A DNA stretch of 64,000 bases from Pseudomonas sp. AB6 (GTDB lineage Bacteria > Pseudomonadota > Gammaproteobacteria > Pseudomonadales > Pseudomonadaceae): assembly GCF_034314105.1 (NCBI RefSeq), contig NZ_JAVIWJ010000001.1, forward strand, positions 2,543,501 to 2,607,500. Direction: 5' to 3'. Numbering within the stretch: position 1 is the first letter of the stretch; the number at the start of each line of letters is the position of its first letter. Of this stretch, positions 18,111 through 29,489 are shown in pieces. Under the pieces are notes generated by a model. The model had not been told where the DNA came from. It worked only from the letters and a program-made list of their open reading frames with translations, and ran no database searches. Made by a program: the position numbers and the translations under genes.

Positions 18111-18231
18111 ATGAGCCACGGGCGTAATAGCTAAACAGGCCATCCGCCTCCGTTAGGCACTTCAACGAGCCTGCAAACGCATGGCCCATAGAAGCGTATG
18201 TATTACCGGGATTTCGGGTGCGAGATTCTAA

Positions 18232-18262
18232 CGAAAAAAGCCGCGACAAGCGCGGCTTTCTT
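18232..18262 (-). terminator. Terminator of the ybgC-tol-pal-cpoB operon
   Basis: A perfect stem AAAGCCGCG / CGCGGCTTT with a 5-base loop is followed on the minus strand by a further T-run. It lies about 35 bases after the cpoB stop codon. Confidence 0.9.
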
Positions 18263-18297
18263 TAATCGGTGGTCAGTCCCGCCTGGTTAGCAGCGCC

Positions 18298-19131
18298 TTA
18301 CATGCGCTGCAAATCACGTTGCGCCAACTGCGCAGCGGAGGTGCCTGGGTACTGAGAAACCACTTGCTGCAAGATCCCTTTTACCTTGTCGAGATGGCCG
18401 AGACGACGTTCGACGTCTGCAAGTTTGTACAGCGAATCCGGGACCTTGGCGTGTTTCGGATACAGCTGACTTACTTTGGCGAAAGCTTGACCGGCACCTT
18501 GAAGGTCACCTTTGGCCAAATTCACTTCACCCAACCAGTACTGGGCATTGCCCGCGTACTGACTGTTTGGATATTTGCGTAGAAAAGCCGTAAAAGCTTG
18601 ACTCGCTTTGTCGAAATCCTTGGCTTTGATCAGATCGAAGGCAGCATCGTAATAGATCTTTTCCTTCGCCGGATCGCCTGGCTCGGCACTTGCCGCCGGA
18701 GCCTGCGCTGCAGGTGCCGTAGGAGCACCACCGGTATTTACATCACCGCTGGCTTGAGAATTATCGGTAGCTGCTGCGGCAGGTGTGCCGCCTAACCCAG
18801 CTCCAGCAGTGATCCGTTGATCAAGTTCTTGATAACGTTCCAATGCCTCCTGCTTCATCCGGTCGATATCGTTGCGCTGAACCTCGACCGTACCGCGTAA
18901 TTTCGCGATCTCGTCCTGCATTTGTTGCAACTGCATGAACAGCTGACCCTGTGCCGAGGCAGGGGTCGCAACCCCTCCCCCGGCATAGGCGCCGGACGTG
19001 CCATAACCCGCTGGCGGATAACTGTTGCTGCTGCCAGAGCCAGAATTGTTATCGACCACAGGAACCGCACCCCACGCAAAAAGCGGAAGGGCGAGAGTCA
19101 AAACGGTTAGAGCACGACGGCACGTTCGCAT
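18298..19131 (-). CDS. cpoB: Cell division coordinator CpoB (YbgF)
   Basis: The 277-residue periplasmic protein has a signal peptide (ALTVLTLALPLFAWGAVPV), a coiled-coil trimerisation region (about residues 60-95, FMQLQQMQDEIAKLRGTVEV), an Ala/Pro-rich linker, and a C-terminal TPR domain (YYDAAFDLIKAKDFDKASQA). CpoB links Tol-Pal constriction with peptidoglycan synthesis at the septum. It is the last gene of the operon, 6 bases after pal. Confidence 0.95.
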   Translation of the reverse strand: MRTCRRALTVLTLALPLFAWGAVPVVDNNSGSGSSNSYPPAGYGTSGAYAGGGVATPASAQGQLFMQLQQMQDEIAKLRGTVEVQRNDIDRMKQEALERYQELDQRITAGAGLGGTPAAAATDNSQASGDVNTGGAPTAPAAQAPAASAEPGDPAKEKIYYDAAFDLIKAKDFDKASQAFTAFLRKYPNSQYAGNAQYWLGEVNLAKGDLQGAGQAFAKVSQLYPKHAKVPDSLYKLADVERRLGHLDKVKGILQQVVSQYPGTSAAQLAQRDLQRM

Positions 19132-19137
19132 GTCAAA

Positions 19138-19638
19138 TTACTTACGCAGTTCGACGCGACGGTTTTGAGCCCAGGATTGCTCGTCGTTGCCAGTAGCAAC
19201 AGGACGCTCTTCACCATAGGAAACCAGTTCCAGCTGTGCTGGGGAAACACCTTGCAGTACCAGGTAGCGTTGAACGGCTTTCGCGCGACGCTCGCCCAGT
19301 GCGATGTTGTACTCACGAGTACCACGTTCGTCGGTGTTGCCTTCCAGAACGACGCGAGCGCCATTTGCTTTCAGGTCTTTAGCGTGAACGTCCAGCGAGC
19401 GCATAGCTTCTGGTTTCAGGTCCGAACTGTCGTATTCGAAGTAGAAAGTAGTGATAGCGCGCAGAGCAGCTTCTTCGCTCATGCTGCCATCAACAGCGCC
19501 AGTGTTAGCGCCGTAGCCAGCGTTTGGATCTACAGCAGCGCCTTGGCCAGCGTTGTCGCCACCTTTGGACGAGCAACCTACAGCTACAGCCATGGCCAGA
19601 GCCAGAGCAGCAAATTTACCAATCTTCAGCATTTCCAT
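19138..19638 (-). CDS. pal: Peptidoglycan-associated lipoprotein Pal (OprL)
   Basis: Pal is the outer-membrane lipoprotein that tethers the envelope to peptidoglycan and receives the Tol complex. I start at 19638 ([18 protein letters not shown]), behind AGGAG; the frame continues upstream to 19662. The lipobox is AVGC and the OmpA-like domain shows [14 protein letters not shown], the meso-DAP binding [12 protein letters not shown] with conserved Asp and Arg, and ends NRRVELRK. Length 166 residues matches P. aeruginosa OprL. Confidence 0.97.
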   Translation of the reverse strand: MEMLKIGKFAALALAMAVAVGCSSKGGDNAGQGAAVDPNAGYGANTGAVDGSMSEEAALRAITTFYFEYDSSDLKPEAMRSLDVHAKDLKANGARVVLEGNTDERGTREYNIALGERRAKAVQRYLVLQGVSPAQLELVSYGEERPVATGNDEQSWAQNRRVELRK

Positions 19639-19691
19639 CGTGAAACTCCTAATGAACCCCAAGTGTGTTAAGCAAAACGTGTAGCGCCGCG

Positions 19692-20993
19692 TCAGTTCAG
19701 GTAAGGGGACCAGGAAGGTTCTCTGACTTCGCCTTGAGCGGTAGGAAGCGGGAGCCTTACGCGTCCGTTAATGGACACGAGCATCAAGACTCCCCGGCCC
19801 TGCTGGCGGGTGGCGTAGATTACCATGGTGCCGTTGGGCGCGACAGTAGGCGACTCATCAAGGTTGCTGTCTGTGAGGATTTTTAATGTACCGCGCTGCA
19901 AATCCTGCACTGCCACCTTGAAATTTGTGAAGCCGTCCTGACGGTGAATCATTACCAGCGTCTTTTCATCAGCCGACAATTTCGGGTTGGCGTTGTAGTT
20001 GCCGATGAACGTTACACGCTCAGCGCCGCCACCATTGATGCTGGTTTTATAGATCTGTGGCTTGCCACCACGGTCTGACGTGAAGTACAGCGTCGAGCCG
20101 TCCTTACCGAAAAATGGTTCGGTATCGATGGCCGAGTCATTGGTCACACGAGTGATTTGGCGAGTGGCCAACGTCATTACGTAAATTTCCGGGTTACCGT
20201 CTTTGGAAAGCACGAACGCCAACTTGTTGCCGTCCGGCGACCATGCCGGCGCTCCATTGATGCCTTCGAAATTAGTCACCTGCTCGCGGCGGCCGGTATC
20301 AATATGCTGGATAAAGATACGCGGGCGCTTTTGCTCGAACGAGACGTAGGCAATACGCTTACCGTCCGGTGCGAATCGTGGCGACAAAATAGGCTCGCGC
20401 GATTGCAACAACGTTACGGCACGGGCGCCATCGTAATCCGATCGTTGCAAGGTATAACGCGTGTTGTCGACCGAAAACCGCTCTGCAGTCACGTAAAGCA
20501 TGCGCGTTGAAAACGCACCCTTGATGCCCGTGAGCTTTTCGAATGCCTGATCCGCGATGTAGTGCGCCATATCACGCAGTTGATCGGTGGTGCCAGAAAC
20601 ATTACCGGTCATCACTTGCTGCTCAGTCGCCACGTTGAACAACGCGTACTGAATCTGCAAACGGCCGCCCGAGGGAACAATGCTACCCACCATCAAATAC
20701 TGGGCACCAAGCGCTTTCCAGTCGCGATAAATGATTTCACTGGCCTGGGTCGGCAAGCTGATCATGTTCTGCTTTGCCAACGGCGAGTAATAACCTGAGT
20801 TACGCAGGTCGTTACTGATGATGTCGGCCATGTCCTCGGGCAAGACGGCACCGCCTTGCAACCCGAACGGAACAACCGCTATTGGCGCAGCGCGGTCACT
20901 ACCGGTGGTGACCATGATGTTCTTTTCATCTGCTGCGGCCATTCCCGCCATACAGCAAAGAACGATAAGCAGTCCTCGAAAAATGTTAATCAC
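19692..20993 (-). CDS. tolB: Tol-Pal system beta-propeller protein TolB
   Basis: The 433-residue periplasmic protein has a signal peptide (ending MAGMAAADE), an N-terminal alpha/beta domain, and a six-bladed propeller with repeated DGKRIAYVS / [10 protein letters not shown] / [11 protein letters not shown] strands. TolB binds Pal and is displaced by TolA. Its start overlaps the tolA stop by 4 bases. Confidence 0.97.
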   Translation of the reverse strand: MINIFRGLLIVLCCMAGMAAADEKNIMVTTGSDRAAPIAVVPFGLQGGAVLPEDMADIISNDLRNSGYYSPLAKQNMISLPTQASEIIYRDWKALGAQYLMVGSIVPSGGRLQIQYALFNVATEQQVMTGNVSGTTDQLRDMAHYIADQAFEKLTGIKGAFSTRMLYVTAERFSVDNTRYTLQRSDYDGARAVTLLQSREPILSPRFAPDGKRIAYVSFEQKRPRIFIQHIDTGRREQVTNFEGINGAPAWSPDGNKLAFVLSKDGNPEIYVMTLATRQITRVTNDSAIDTEPFFGKDGSTLYFTSDRGGKPQIYKTSINGGGAERVTFIGNYNANPKLSADEKTLVMIHRQDGFTNFKVAVQDLQRGTLKILTDSNLDESPTVAPNGTMVIYATRQQGRGVLMLVSINGRVRLPLPTAQGEVREPSWSPYLN

Positions 20994-22081
20994 AAGGCTA
21001 GATCCTCAGGTGTGAATGTCATCTTGAATGAACGGTAGGGGTTGAAATCACTCGGTTTCAGACCCTGCATTTCTGTCAATCGACCAATATTTTTAACTGC
21101 CGCCACCGCTGAGCTATCAAACGGCGCGTCTCCGCTGGACTTAAGGACACTGACCGAAGTCACTGTTCCGTCAGGCAACATCCCAATGTGCAACACAACG
21201 ACCATGCCTTTTCTTGCTGAAGGCGGTCGAGCCCAGCCTTCGGCAGCGCGGGAACGTATCAGGTCATCAAAATTGCCCGCCGTCTCGTCGCCCTGCTCAT
21301 CTGCCAATGCCTGTTGCCGTTCCGTTTTATCGGAAAGCAAATCAGCCAAGGCTGCCGCTTTTTGATCTTCATTAGATTTACGAGCAGCGTCTTGCTGTTT
21401 CTTGGCCGCATCGGCTGTGGACTTTTTCTTGGCGTCCGCTATGGCTTTCTTCTTCGCATCGTCAGCCGCTTTTTTCTTCGCGTCTTCCACTGCTTGTTTC
21501 TTCGCGTCGTCTGCAGCCTGCTTTTTAGCGTCGTCAACCGCGGCTTTTTTCGCGTCTTCTTCAGCTTTTTTCTTGGCGTCGTCTTCGGCTTTTTTCTTGG
21601 CTATATCCGCCGCTTGCTTCTCTTCAACTTTTTTAGCGTCCGCTACCTTTTTGGCTTCATCGGCTTTCTTGGCGTCGTCTGCCTTTTTCGCCTCAGCTTT
21701 GGCTGCGTCGGCTTTTTTCGACTCTTCAGCTTTTTGATCTTCGGCTTTTTGAGCCGCGTCTTCTGCGGTTTGTTCCGCAGCTTTCACAGCATCTTGTTTT
21801 AACTGCTCGATTTTTTTCTTTTCCAACTGTTCGGTTTCAGTCTGTCGGGCGGCCGTTTTTTGCGCCTCACCCGCAATTTTCTGATTGGTCTGGACTGTCG
21901 CTCTACTTTTGGATTTCAACTGATATAGAGTCGCTTGCACAATGGGCTTGGCCTCTGGCAAATCCGGAGTCATGGCGAAGCTGACGAAGAGCATGCCAAA
22001 TATCAGAATGTGCAGGGCGACGGCCCAAACGCTAGGCCAGAAGAAGCTCTCCGAGGCGGACGGCTCTCGCTGTTGGTGCAT
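20990..22081 (-). CDS. tolA: Cell envelope integrity protein TolA
   Basis: TolA spans from the inner membrane (single segment about residues 17-38, [17 protein letters not shown]) through a long Lys/Ala/Asp/Glu-rich helix (about residues 80-245, with [15 protein letters not shown] repeats) to a globular C-terminal domain (from about residue 265). The helix region gives low-complexity DNA at 21350-21830, and the opposite strand there carries a spurious hydrophobic frame. The start overlaps the tolR stop by one base and the stop overlaps tolB. Confidence 0.95.
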   Translation of the reverse strand: MHQQREPSASESFFWPSVWAVALHILIFGMLFVSFAMTPDLPEAKPIVQATLYQLKSKSRATVQTNQKIAGEAQKTAARQTETEQLEKKKIEQLKQDAVKAAEQTAEDAAQKAEDQKAEESKKADAAKAEAKKADDAKKADEAKKVADAKKVEEKQAADIAKKKAEDDAKKKAEEDAKKAAVDDAKKQAADDAKKQAVEDAKKKAADDAKKKAIADAKKKSTADAAKKQQDAARKSNEDQKAAALADLLSDKTERQQALADEQGDETAGNFDDLIRSRAAEGWARPPSARKGMVVVLHIGMLPDGTVTSVSVLKSSGDAPFDSSAVAAVKNIGRLTEMQGLKPSDFNPYRSFKMTFTPEDLAL

Positions 22082-22545
22082 CAGGGCGCCTCGGTAATCA
22101 AGCCAACATTACCGACCCCTGCTTTCTGCAGCCCGCCCATCGCGCCCATCACAGAGCCATAATCAACGGTTTTGTCGCCACGGATAAAGACCTGCGTCTG
22201 CTTGCCACCTTCACGACCGGTCCTGATGATTTTGGTCACCGCGTCCGTCATCTGCGGCAGGGTCAGGGCCTTGTCCTGCTGTTTTTCGGTATCGACTTCA
22301 CTGCCAAGGTTCCAGTAATAGGTCTTGTCAGCTTTGATCGAAATGGTCAAAACCTGGGTGTTGTTATCCTGCGGCAGGGCCGCACTGGACACTTTGGGCA
22401 GGTCAACTTTCACACCCTGATTGAGCATCGGAGCGGTGACCATAAAGATGACCAGCAGTACCAACATCACGTCGATGTAAGGCACTACGTTCATTTCGGC
22501 GACCGGCTTGCGGCGTTTGCGACGAACTCGAGCGATTAAAGCCAT
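22081..22545 (-). CDS. tolR: Tol-Pal system protein TolR
   Basis: The 154-residue ExbD/TolR protein has one membrane segment with the conserved proton-path Asp (NVVPYIDVMLVLLVIFMVTA) near residue 25 and a periplasmic domain ending QKAGVGNVGLITEAP. It works with TolQ to couple the proton gradient to TolA movement. It starts 14 bases after tolQ. Confidence 0.96.
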   Translation of the reverse strand: MALIARVRRKRRKPVAEMNVVPYIDVMLVLLVIFMVTAPMLNQGVKVDLPKVSSAALPQDNNTQVLTISIKADKTYYWNLGSEVDTEKQQDKALTLPQMTDAVTKIIRTGREGGKQTQVFIRGDKTVDYGSVMGAMGGLQKAGVGNVGLITEAP

Positions 22546-22559
22546 GAAGGATTACCTGC

Positions 22560-23255
22560 TCACTCTTCGCTGGTGTGCACTTTACGGTGCAGGATCGCCT
22601 GGAACTCATCGGCGAACGTGTAGTAACGGCTGATCAACGTCTCGCTGCGAGCAGAGAAACGGTTGTAGGCGATTACTGCCGGGATAGCGGCGAACAGACC
22701 AATAGCAGTAGCAACCAGGGCTTCCGAGATACCCGGAGCAACGGTCGCCAAAGTGGCCTGCTGAGCAGTAGCCAGCCCGCGGAAGGAATTCATGATCCCC
22801 CAGACAGTACCGAACAAGCCAATGTAAGGACTGGTGGAGCCCACTGTCGCCAAGAACGGCAAACTTTGTTCGAGCTTTTCTTCCTCGCGCGAGATGGCGA
22901 CACGCATAGCCCGAGCTACGCCTTCCATCACTGCATCAGGATCGACGCCTGGCTGCTGACGAAGCCGAGAGAACTCCTTGAAACCTGCACGGAAGATTTG
23001 CTCAACTCCCGAATCAGGATCCGGGTTGCTGCCAGCCTGACGATAGAGCTTGGACAGATCGATACCCGACCAAAAGCGCTCTTCAAAGCTTTCTAGTGCT
23101 CGACGAGCTGCGCGTATCAAATTGCTGCGCTGAAAGATCATGATCCAGGAGGTTATTGAGGCACCTACCAAAATCAGCATAACCAACTGAACAACAATGC
23201 TGGCATTGCTGACCATACTCCACATGGAGGAATGGTCGACTACGTTAGCTTCCAC
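22560..23255 (-). CDS. tolQ: Tol-Pal system protein TolQ
   Basis: The 231-residue MotA/TolQ/ExbB-family protein has three membrane segments: about residues 16-38 ([20 protein letters not shown]), 135-157 ([20 protein letters not shown]) and 168-195 ([20 protein letters not shown]). These contain the conserved Thr/Gly pattern of proton channels. The start overlaps the 3' end of ybgC by 11 bases, so the two are translationally coupled. Confidence 0.97.
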   Translation of the reverse strand: MEANVVDHSSMWSMVSNASIVVQLVMLILVGASITSWIMIFQRSNLIRAARRALESFEERFWSGIDLSKLYRQAGSNPDPDSGVEQIFRAGFKEFSRLRQQPGVDPDAVMEGVARAMRVAISREEEKLEQSLPFLATVGSTSPYIGLFGTVWGIMNSFRGLATAQQATLATVAPGISEALVATAIGLFAAIPAVIAYNRFSARSETLISRYYTFADEFQAILHRKVHTSEE

Positions 23256-23712
23256 GCGCTATCTCCTGCTCTAAATGTGTACCCGCGCCGCTCTGGCCGG
23301 CAAAGGCCGTACGCAAAGCTTCGGGAATGGCCCGGGGTTTCAAACTGTCGGCGCTCACACACGCCACCAAAAACTGTCCTTCGCAAAGCAGCTTATCGTC
23401 TACAGCCAATCTCACCCGTTGAACAAATCGCAGGCTGGCGCGGTTTAACTCAATAACTTCAACGCTTATCAACAGCTCGTCATCCAATCGCGCCGGCTTG
23501 TGGTAACGCGCCTCGCAGGAATGTACGACGAACAGCAGATTCTCGCCTACCAATTGTGACTGGGCAAAACCCAACACTCGAAGCTGCTCGGTTCGAGCTC
23601 GCTCCATGAATTTCAGATAGTTGACGTAATAAACGATGCCGCCCGCATCGGTGTCCTCGTAATAAACGCGACAGCGATGGACGAATGACTGAAGCCCGTT
23701 TTGCGCGCGCAT
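23245..23712 (-). CDS. ybgC: Tol-Pal-associated acyl-CoA thioesterase YbgC
   Basis: A 155-residue hot-dog-fold thioesterase with the active-site segment [20 protein letters not shown] (Asp near residue 19) followed by [10 protein letters not shown]. YbgC hydrolyses acyl-CoA or acyl-ACP and associates with phospholipid synthesis enzymes. It is the first gene of the ybgC-tolQRAB-pal-cpoB operon. Confidence 0.95.
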   Translation of the reverse strand: MRAQNGLQSFVHRCRVYYEDTDAGGIVYYVNYLKFMERARTEQLRVLGFAQSQLVGENLLFVVHSCEARYHKPARLDDELLISVEVIELNRASLRFVQRVRLAVDDKLLCEGQFLVACVSADSLKPRAIPEALRTAFAGQSGAGTHLEQEIARGS

Positions 23713-23851
23713 ACTCTAGTGCTTACTCCTCGGAATTCCAATCCGCCAGACAACTGTTTTTCATTTTTTGCCGCTTATTGTCGGCCCGATCAATACGCCT
23801 GCCTGTCAGACCACCAAAATCCTGAATAAATCAGCACCTTGTGCGTTTTAT

Positions 23852-24907
23852 TTAATCGTCTTCGTCATCAACAAAATCACTGACGACGGGCATTTCGCCC
23901 ATTCGCGTTGGAATGTTCAAACCGAAGTGCAGATACGCGTGCCGAGTAACAACCCGGCCACGCGGGGTACGCATGATATAGCCTTGTTGAATCAAATAGG
24001 GTTCAAGAACGTCTTCGATGGTATGGCGCTCTTCGCTGATGGCCGCAGCCAGGCTGTCGACGCCCACCGGACCACCGTCGAATTTTTCGATCATGGTCAA
24101 TAACAGACGCCTGTCCTGATGATCGAAACCACGCTCATCGACATCCAGCAGGTTCAATGCCAGGTCAGCAGTCGCCTTGGATATATGACCATTGCCGCGC
24201 ACTTCTGCGTAATCTCGCACCCGACGCAGCAATCGGTTGGCAATTCGCGGCGTCCCTCGGGCCCGACGGGCAATTTCAAAAGCGCCCTCCGCTTCAATTG
24301 GCAAACCCAAAATGCCCGCCGAACGGGTGACAATCGTGGCCAAGTCTGCGGTGTTATAGAACTCAAGACGCTGGACAATACCGAAGCGGTCACGCAACGG
24401 GTTAGTCAACATGCCTGCCCTAGTGGTTGCCCCAACCAGCGTAAACGGCGGCAAATCAAGCTTGATCGAGCGTGCGGCAGGGCCTTCGCCGATCATGATG
24501 TCGAGCTGAAAATCTTCCATCGCCGGGTACAGCACTTCCTCGACGATGGGCGATAGCCGATGGATTTCGTCGATGAACAGCACATCGTTCGGTTCGAGAT
24601 TGGTCAGAATTGCCGCGAGATCACCGGGGCGTTCCAGCACCGGGCCGGAGGTACTCTTGATCGAGACGCCCATTTCCTGGGCAATAATGTGCGCCAACGT
24701 AGTTTTGCCCAGACCGGGAGGTCCGAAAATCAAAGTATGGTCCAGCGCTTCGTTGCGTCCACGCGCAGCCTGGATAAACAACTCCATCTGCTCGCGCACC
24801 ACTGGCTGGCCTATATAGTCGGCTAAACTCAGCGGACGAATTGCACGGTCCAACTGTTCGTCCCGGTCGCGGCCGGTAGCGGTTATCAGGCGGTCAGCGT
24901 CGATCAC
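23852..24907 (-). CDS. ruvB: Holliday junction branch migration ATPase RuvB
   Basis: The 351-residue AAA+ motor shows Walker A ([13 protein letters not shown]), Walker B ([12 protein letters not shown]), sensor 1 ([11 protein letters not shown]) and the C-terminal winged helix ([17 protein letters not shown]). The start is a GTG at 24905-24907, two bases' distance from being fused to the ruvA stop codon (TAA at 24908-24910), so translation is coupled. It is driven onto junctions by RuvA. Confidence 0.97.
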   Translation of the reverse strand: MIDADRLITATGRDRDEQLDRAIRPLSLADYIGQPVVREQMELFIQAARGRNEALDHTLIFGPPGLGKTTLAHIIAQEMGVSIKSTSGPVLERPGDLAAILTNLEPNDVLFIDEIHRLSPIVEEVLYPAMEDFQLDIMIGEGPAARSIKLDLPPFTLVGATTRAGMLTNPLRDRFGIVQRLEFYNTADLATIVTRSAGILGLPIEAEGAFEIARRARGTPRIANRLLRRVRDYAEVRGNGHISKATADLALNLLDVDERGFDHQDRRLLLTMIEKFDGGPVGVDSLAAAISEERHTIEDVLEPYLIQQGYIMRTPRGRVVTRHAYLHFGLNIPTRMGEMPVVSDFVDDEDD

Positions 24908-25516
24908 TTAAGCCATTCCCTTCAAAGCACGCCGAATCAGGTCTTCGCTGCTCAAGTTCTTGTCTTTGATTGCCGACACGGCCTTGCTCGCTTCCTGAGG
25001 CTTATAGCCCAAGGAGATCAGGGCACTGACCGCATCCGATTCCGCAGTCGCCACCTGTGGCGCGGCGCTAGGACCATTGGAGACCAGAGTGAAACTACCA
25101 GGCACCGATTCCCAGGCTTTGAATCGATCCTTGAGTTCGACCAACAAGCGCTCGGCGGTTTTTTTACCAACCCCTGGGATTCGAGTCAGAGCAGATGTGT
25201 CTTGCGCTTGAACGCAACGAACCAACTCATCCACTTCCAGCCCGGACATCAGCGCCAACGCCAGTTTCGGTCCAACGCCATTAAGACGGATCAGCTCACG
25301 AAACAGCTCACGCTCACGCTTTTCAAAAAAGCCGTACAACAGATGAGCATCCTCACGAACCACTAGATGGGTGTGCAAGGTCACAGGTTCACCCACATGT
25401 GGCAGGCGATACAGCGTACTCATCGGCGCTTCCAGCTCATAGCCGACGCCGTTGACATCCAGAACCAGGTGCGGCGGCTGTTTTTCAGCCAGAAAACCGC
25501 GTAACCGTCCAATCAC
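24908..25516 (-). CDS. ruvA: Holliday junction DNA helicase subunit RuvA
   Basis: The 202-residue protein has the OB-fold N-terminus ([20 protein letters not shown]), two helix-hairpin-helix motifs ([18 protein letters not shown] and [19 protein letters not shown]) and the C-terminal domain III that binds RuvB ([19 protein letters not shown]). The start codon is GTG at 25514-25516, supported by AAAGGAAC upstream. It binds four-way junctions as a tetramer. Confidence 0.97.
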   Translation of the reverse strand: MIGRLRGFLAEKQPPHLVLDVNGVGYELEAPMSTLYRLPHVGEPVTLHTHLVVREDAHLLYGFFEKRERELFRELIRLNGVGPKLALALMSGLEVDELVRCVQAQDTSALTRIPGVGKKTAERLLVELKDRFKAWESVPGSFTLVSNGPSAAPQVATAESDAVSALISLGYKPQEASKAVSAIKDKNLSSEDLIRRALKGMA

Positions 25517-25627
25517 GTATCAGTTCCTTTCTAATGGTCAGCCGCAGCTATCACGCTGACACAAATAATGGTCGCCATCATTACAGGAGTAACAGGACCA
25601 TGGGAAAAAAGTTAAGCAGAGGATGTA

Positions 25628-26152
25628 TCAGAGACGCAACCGACCGCTGCGACTGCGGGCGGCAGTTAATCCATGGGGGATGAGGCTCGAACGGGTATGC
25701 GCATGACACAGCGCAATTGCCAGGGCATCCGAAGCATCAACCTGAGGCTTTTGAGTCAGCTTCAATAAATGCATGACCATCATCATCACTTGCTCTTTGT
25801 TTGCCCCACCCGTGCCAGCGACAGCCTGCTTGACTTGGGTAGCCGTGTATTCGGCGATCTCCAGACTTTCTTCGGCGCCTGCCACAATTGCAGCGCCTCG
25901 CGCCTGCCCAAGCTTGAGCGCCGAATCCGCGTTACGCGCCATAAATACTTTTTCGATGCCCATGGTCACCGGACCGTACGTCTGAATGACTTCCCGAACA
26001 CCCCGATAGACAATCTGTAAGCGCTCATGCAACAAACCACTGCCGGTCCGAATACAACCCGATGCCACGTACACGCAGCCGCGCCCCGTGTCCCGCACCA
26101 CGCCATAGCCGGTAATTCGCGAACCGGGGTCGATACCAAGGATAAGAGTCAT
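25628..26152 (-). CDS. ruvC: Crossover junction endodeoxyribonuclease RuvC
   Basis: The 174-residue nuclease has the first catalytic Asp in [16 protein letters not shown], Glu in [20 protein letters not shown], and the C-terminal pair in [16 protein letters not shown]. RuvC resolves Holliday junctions by symmetric nicks. A 111-base gap separates it from ruvA, with no terminator seen, so ruvC-ruvA-ruvB are probably one transcript, perhaps including yebC upstream. Confidence 0.97.
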   Translation of the reverse strand: MTLILGIDPGSRITGYGVVRDTGRGCVYVASGCIRTGSGLLHERLQIVYRGVREVIQTYGPVTMGIEKVFMARNADSALKLGQARGAAIVAGAEESLEIAEYTATQVKQAVAGTGGANKEQVMMMVMHLLKLTQKPQVDASDALAIALCHAHTRSSLIPHGLTAARSRSGRLRL

Positions 26153-26278
26153 AACGCCTGCAGCTTAAGAAGCAACGCATAATTAGCGCAGCATAAAGGC
26201 AGAAACCGGAAGCCGATAGCGGCGTAAATATTACGGCGTCGTGCCTCCGGCCTCAAGAAACGCACTGAGAGCAATTGA

Positions 26279-27025
26279 TCAGCCAAGCAGCTCCAGAACG
26301 TCGTCTGGGATTTCAGCATTGGAGTAGACGCTTTGCACGTCGTCCAGGTCCTCGAGCATGTCGATCAGTTTGAGCACTTTCTCCGCAGTGTCGAGATCAA
26401 GCACGGCGCTGGTGGTGGGCAACATGACGATCTCTGCGTCGGCCGCCTTGAAACCGGCAGCCTCCAACGCATTGCGCACAGCATAAAAACCTATGAACGA
26501 GGTGAAGACATCGATGGAGCCATCGTCGTTGTTAACCACATCATCGGCGTCCGCCTCCATTGCGGCTTCCATTAGGGCATCTTCATCAATGCCCTTCGCG
26601 AAAGAGATTTGCCCTTTGCGGTCGAACAGATAGGCCACCGAGCCATCGGTCCCAAGGTTGCCACCGCATTTAACGAATGCATGTCGTACCGCAGCCGCCG
26701 TGCGGTTACGGCTGTCGGTCATGGTTTCGACCATGATTGCCACCCCACCCGGGCCATAACCTTCGTAGCCAAGCTCTTCGACATCGTCACCTTCGGCAGC
26801 GCCAGCACCGCGAGCGACAGCACGATCAATAGTGTCGCGGGTCATATTGGCGCCCAACGCTTTGTCCAATGCCAATCGCAAGCGTGGGTTAGTTCCCGGA
26901 TCACCACCACCCTGACGTGCTGCGACGGTCAGCTCACGGATCCACTTGGTGAAAATCTTGCCTTTTTTGGCATCCTGACGCTCTTTGCGGTGTTTGATGT
27001 TCGCCCACTTAGAATGACCTGCCAT
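26279..27025 (-). CDS. yebC: YebC/PmpR-family regulatory protein
   Basis: The 248-residue protein starts [20 protein letters not shown], the invariant start of the family, and has [20 protein letters not shown] and a typical acidic C-terminus ([20 protein letters not shown]). Members have been described as DNA-binding repressors (PmpR of P. aeruginosa) and as translation factors relieving stalls at proline stretches. The place between aspS and ruvC is conserved. Confidence 0.96.
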   Translation of the reverse strand: MAGHSKWANIKHRKERQDAKKGKIFTKWIRELTVAARQGGGDPGTNPRLRLALDKALGANMTRDTIDRAVARGAGAAEGDDVEELGYEGYGPGGVAIMVETMTDSRNRTAAAVRHAFVKCGGNLGTDGSVAYLFDRKGQISFAKGIDEDALMEAAMEADADDVVNNDDGSIDVFTSFIGFYAVRNALEAAGFKAADAEIVMLPTTSAVLDLDTAEKVLKLIDMLEDLDDVQSVYSNAEIPDDVLELLG

Positions 27026-27162
27026 CTCTCGCTCCGAATTCTTTGAAACGCGTGCTCTATTTGCCCGCTAAAGGCAGGCGAATAGCTTAAATACTCTGTA
27101 GCCGGACATATTAAGGACGCATCGACACGGACTTTTAGCCATGCGATGCGCCCGCTCGGCTA

Positions 27163-28938
27163 CTACTCAGCCTTAGGCTGTTCGCGCAGACGAATGTGCA
27201 GCTCACGCAGTTGCTTGGCATCAACAACACCCGGTGCCTGGGTCATCACGTCAGCAGCGCTCTGGGTTTTCGGGAATGCGATCACTTCACGGATCGATTG
27301 GGCGCCTGTCATCAACATCACCAGGCGGTCCAGGCCGAAAGCCAGGCCGCCATGGGGTGGCGCGCCGTATTTCAGAGCATCAAGCAGGAAGCCGAATTTC
27401 TCTTGCTGCTCATCTTCACTGATGCCTAACAGACGGAACACCGCTTGTTGCATTTCCCTGCGGTGAATACGGATCGAACCGCCGCCTAACTCTGTGCCGT
27501 TAAGGACCATGTCGTAGGCACGCGACAGCGCGGTCGCCGGATTCGCTTCAAGCTCTTGCGGGCTGCATTTCGGTGCAGTGAACGGGTGGTGCAAAGCAGT
27601 GAAGCTGCCGTCGTCGTTCTCTTCGAACATTGGGAAATCAACAACCCACATTGGCGCCCATTCACAGGTATGCAGCTTCAGGTCGTTGCCGATCCTGATC
27701 CGCAGCGCGCCCAATGCTTCGCTGACAATCTTGGATTTGTCTGCGCCGAAAAACACAATGTCGCCATCGACGGCGCCAACGCGATCCAGAATGACCTTGA
27801 GGTTTTCCTCAGGGATGAACTTGACGATTGGCGACTGCAGGCCTTCGGCGCCTTTAGCGCGGTCGTTGACCTTGATATAGGCCAGGCCCTTGGCGCCATA
27901 GATACCGACGAACTTGGTGTAGTCGTCGATCTGGCTGCGCGGCATGCTGGCGGCGCCCGGTACTCGCAACGCGGCAACACGGCCTTTCGGGTCGTTGGCC
28001 GGGCCACTGAACACCTTGAATTCCACGGCACTCAACTGGTCGGCAACGTCTACCAATTCCAGCGGGTTACGCAGGTCAGGCTTGTCGGAACCATAACGGC
28101 GCATGGCTTCGGCGAAGGTCATGTGTGGGAAGTTACCGAACTCAAGATCCAGAACTTCCTTGAACAGCTGACGGATCATCTTTTCAGTGATGCCGATAAT
28201 GTCGGCTTCATTGAGGAAGCTGGTCTCGATGTCGATCTGGGTAAATTCCGGCTGACGGTCGGCACGCAGGTCTTCGTCGCGGAAACACTTGGCGATCTGG
28301 TAGTAGCGATCAAAACCGGCAACCATCAACAATTGTTTGAACAGCTGCGGCGATTGCGGCAACGCAAAGAAGCTGCCTGGGTGTGTACGGCTAGGCACTA
28401 AATAGTCGCGAGCGCCTTCCGGGGTGGCACGTGTCAGAATTGGCGTCTCGACATCGAGGAAGCCATTCTCGTCCAGGTAGCGACGGATGCTAGTAGTTAC
28501 GCGCGAACGCAGACGAAGCTTCTCAGCCATCTCGGGGCGGCGCAAATCGATAAATCGATAGCGCAAACGCGTCTCTTCGCCCACGTCAGAAAATTCATTC
28601 AGCGGGAACGGCGGGGTTTCCGATTCGTTCAGTACTTCAAGTTCATAGCCCAGCACTTCGATAGCACCAGAAGCCATGTTTGCGTTTACCGCACCTGCTG
28701 GACGCGCACGAACCTTGCCAGTGACTTTGACCACGTATTCGCTGCGCACACGGTCGGCGGCGGCGAAAGTGTCAGCGCGATCGGGATCGAACACCACCTG
28801 AGCCAAGCCTTCACGATCACGTATATCGAGGAAAATCACCCCGCCGTGATCACGGCGACGGTGAACCCATCCACAAAGGGTAATTTCCTGACCTTCCAGG
28901 CTCTCGTTTAGTTGGCCGCAATAATGGCTGCGCATCAT
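27163..28938 (-). CDS. aspS: Aspartyl-tRNA synthetase (probably non-discriminating)
   Basis: The 591-residue class II synthetase has the N-terminal anticodon-binding OB fold ([20 protein letters not shown]), motif 2 ([20 protein letters not shown]), the bacterial GAD insertion, and motif 3 ([13 protein letters not shown]). It charges tRNA-Asp, of which two genes occur at 56.4-56.7 kb. Pseudomonas AspRS is known to charge tRNA-Asn as well where GatCAB is used; the sequence alone does not settle this. It is the first gene of the aspS-yebC-ruv series. Confidence 0.97.
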   Translation of the reverse strand: MMRSHYCGQLNESLEGQEITLCGWVHRRRDHGGVIFLDIRDREGLAQVVFDPDRADTFAAADRVRSEYVVKVTGKVRARPAGAVNANMASGAIEVLGYELEVLNESETPPFPLNEFSDVGEETRLRYRFIDLRRPEMAEKLRLRSRVTTSIRRYLDENGFLDVETPILTRATPEGARDYLVPSRTHPGSFFALPQSPQLFKQLLMVAGFDRYYQIAKCFRDEDLRADRQPEFTQIDIETSFLNEADIIGITEKMIRQLFKEVLDLEFGNFPHMTFAEAMRRYGSDKPDLRNPLELVDVADQLSAVEFKVFSGPANDPKGRVAALRVPGAASMPRSQIDDYTKFVGIYGAKGLAYIKVNDRAKGAEGLQSPIVKFIPEENLKVILDRVGAVDGDIVFFGADKSKIVSEALGALRIRIGNDLKLHTCEWAPMWVVDFPMFEENDDGSFTALHHPFTAPKCSPQELEANPATALSRAYDMVLNGTELGGGSIRIHRREMQQAVFRLLGISEDEQQEKFGFLLDALKYGAPPHGGLAFGLDRLVMLMTGAQSIREVIAFPKTQSAADVMTQAPGVVDAKQLRELHIRLREQPKAE

Positions 28939-29147
28939 GATCGTGTTTTCACTTCTCGGAATTCGGAATTCGGTGGAGCTCTCGCCCTTAGCTTTCGCTC
29001 AATACTGCAAGAACCCTGGCGTGCAGTTCAACCCGACGGCCTGCGCCCCATAGTAAGGCGGGGGATTATATAGGGTAAATTGACACTGCGCAGCCCGCCC
29101 AACCTGATCGCCACGACATAACTGCTCCCCAGACCATAGCCCTGCCC

Positions 29148-29489
29148 TCAGGCTGGTGACATGGACATCGATTCGGCCTTCAACAGGTAGGCCACGCAGA
29201 CCACTCGAATCAGGCCGCTAAAATTTTTTACTCCACCATGGCGCAGATGCACTTCTCGATCGACATACGAGAGTACCGCATTAACTGAGCAACTATTGGC
29301 GCGGGCAATGTTAGCTAGGATATTCCAATACACCTCCTCTAGGCGCAAACACGTTGCTAGTCCATTCAAGCGAACGGACTTGGAATGAGGCCGTGCTAGA
29401 TTCATATTAAAATCTTCAACAAAGGGATCATCTTGTATCTTCCCGTAACGACTGAAATCTTTATTGTGAAACCCGCTGCGCTGAACCAT
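29148..29489 (-). CDS. Ribbon-helix-helix domain protein
   Basis: The 113-residue product starts at 29489 behind GGGGAG; the frame is open to 29597 without another good start. Residues about 37-105 (SVRLNGLATCLRLEEVYWNI, then ANSCSVNAVLSYVDRE and FSGLIRVVCVAYLL) match the RHH_4-type ribbon-helix-helix domain, whose members are small DNA-binding proteins of largely unknown role. The N-terminal 35 residues are unlike anything I know. Base composition looks more AT-rich than the neighbouring aspS, which suggests transfer, but I have not measured it. Confidence 0.65.
   Translation of the reverse strand: MVQRSGFHNKDFSRYGKIQDDPFVEDFNMNLARPHSKSVRLNGLATCLRLEEVYWNILANIARANSCSVNAVLSYVDREVHLRHGGVKNFSGLIRVVCVAYLLKAESMSMSPA

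Noticed and set aside
21314..21802. A hydrophobic 162-codon plus-strand frame that looks like a membrane protein
   Set aside because: It is the mirror of the Lys/Ala/Glu repeat region of tolA; antisense of AAG/GCG-rich codons always yields Phe/Leu-rich sequence.
21350..21830. Repetitive DNA that could be mistaken for a tandem-repeat array
   Set aside because: It is explained by the alanine/lysine-rich coiled coil of TolA.
27556..28401. A 281-codon plus-strand frame
   Set aside because: It is antisense to aspS, with no known domain.
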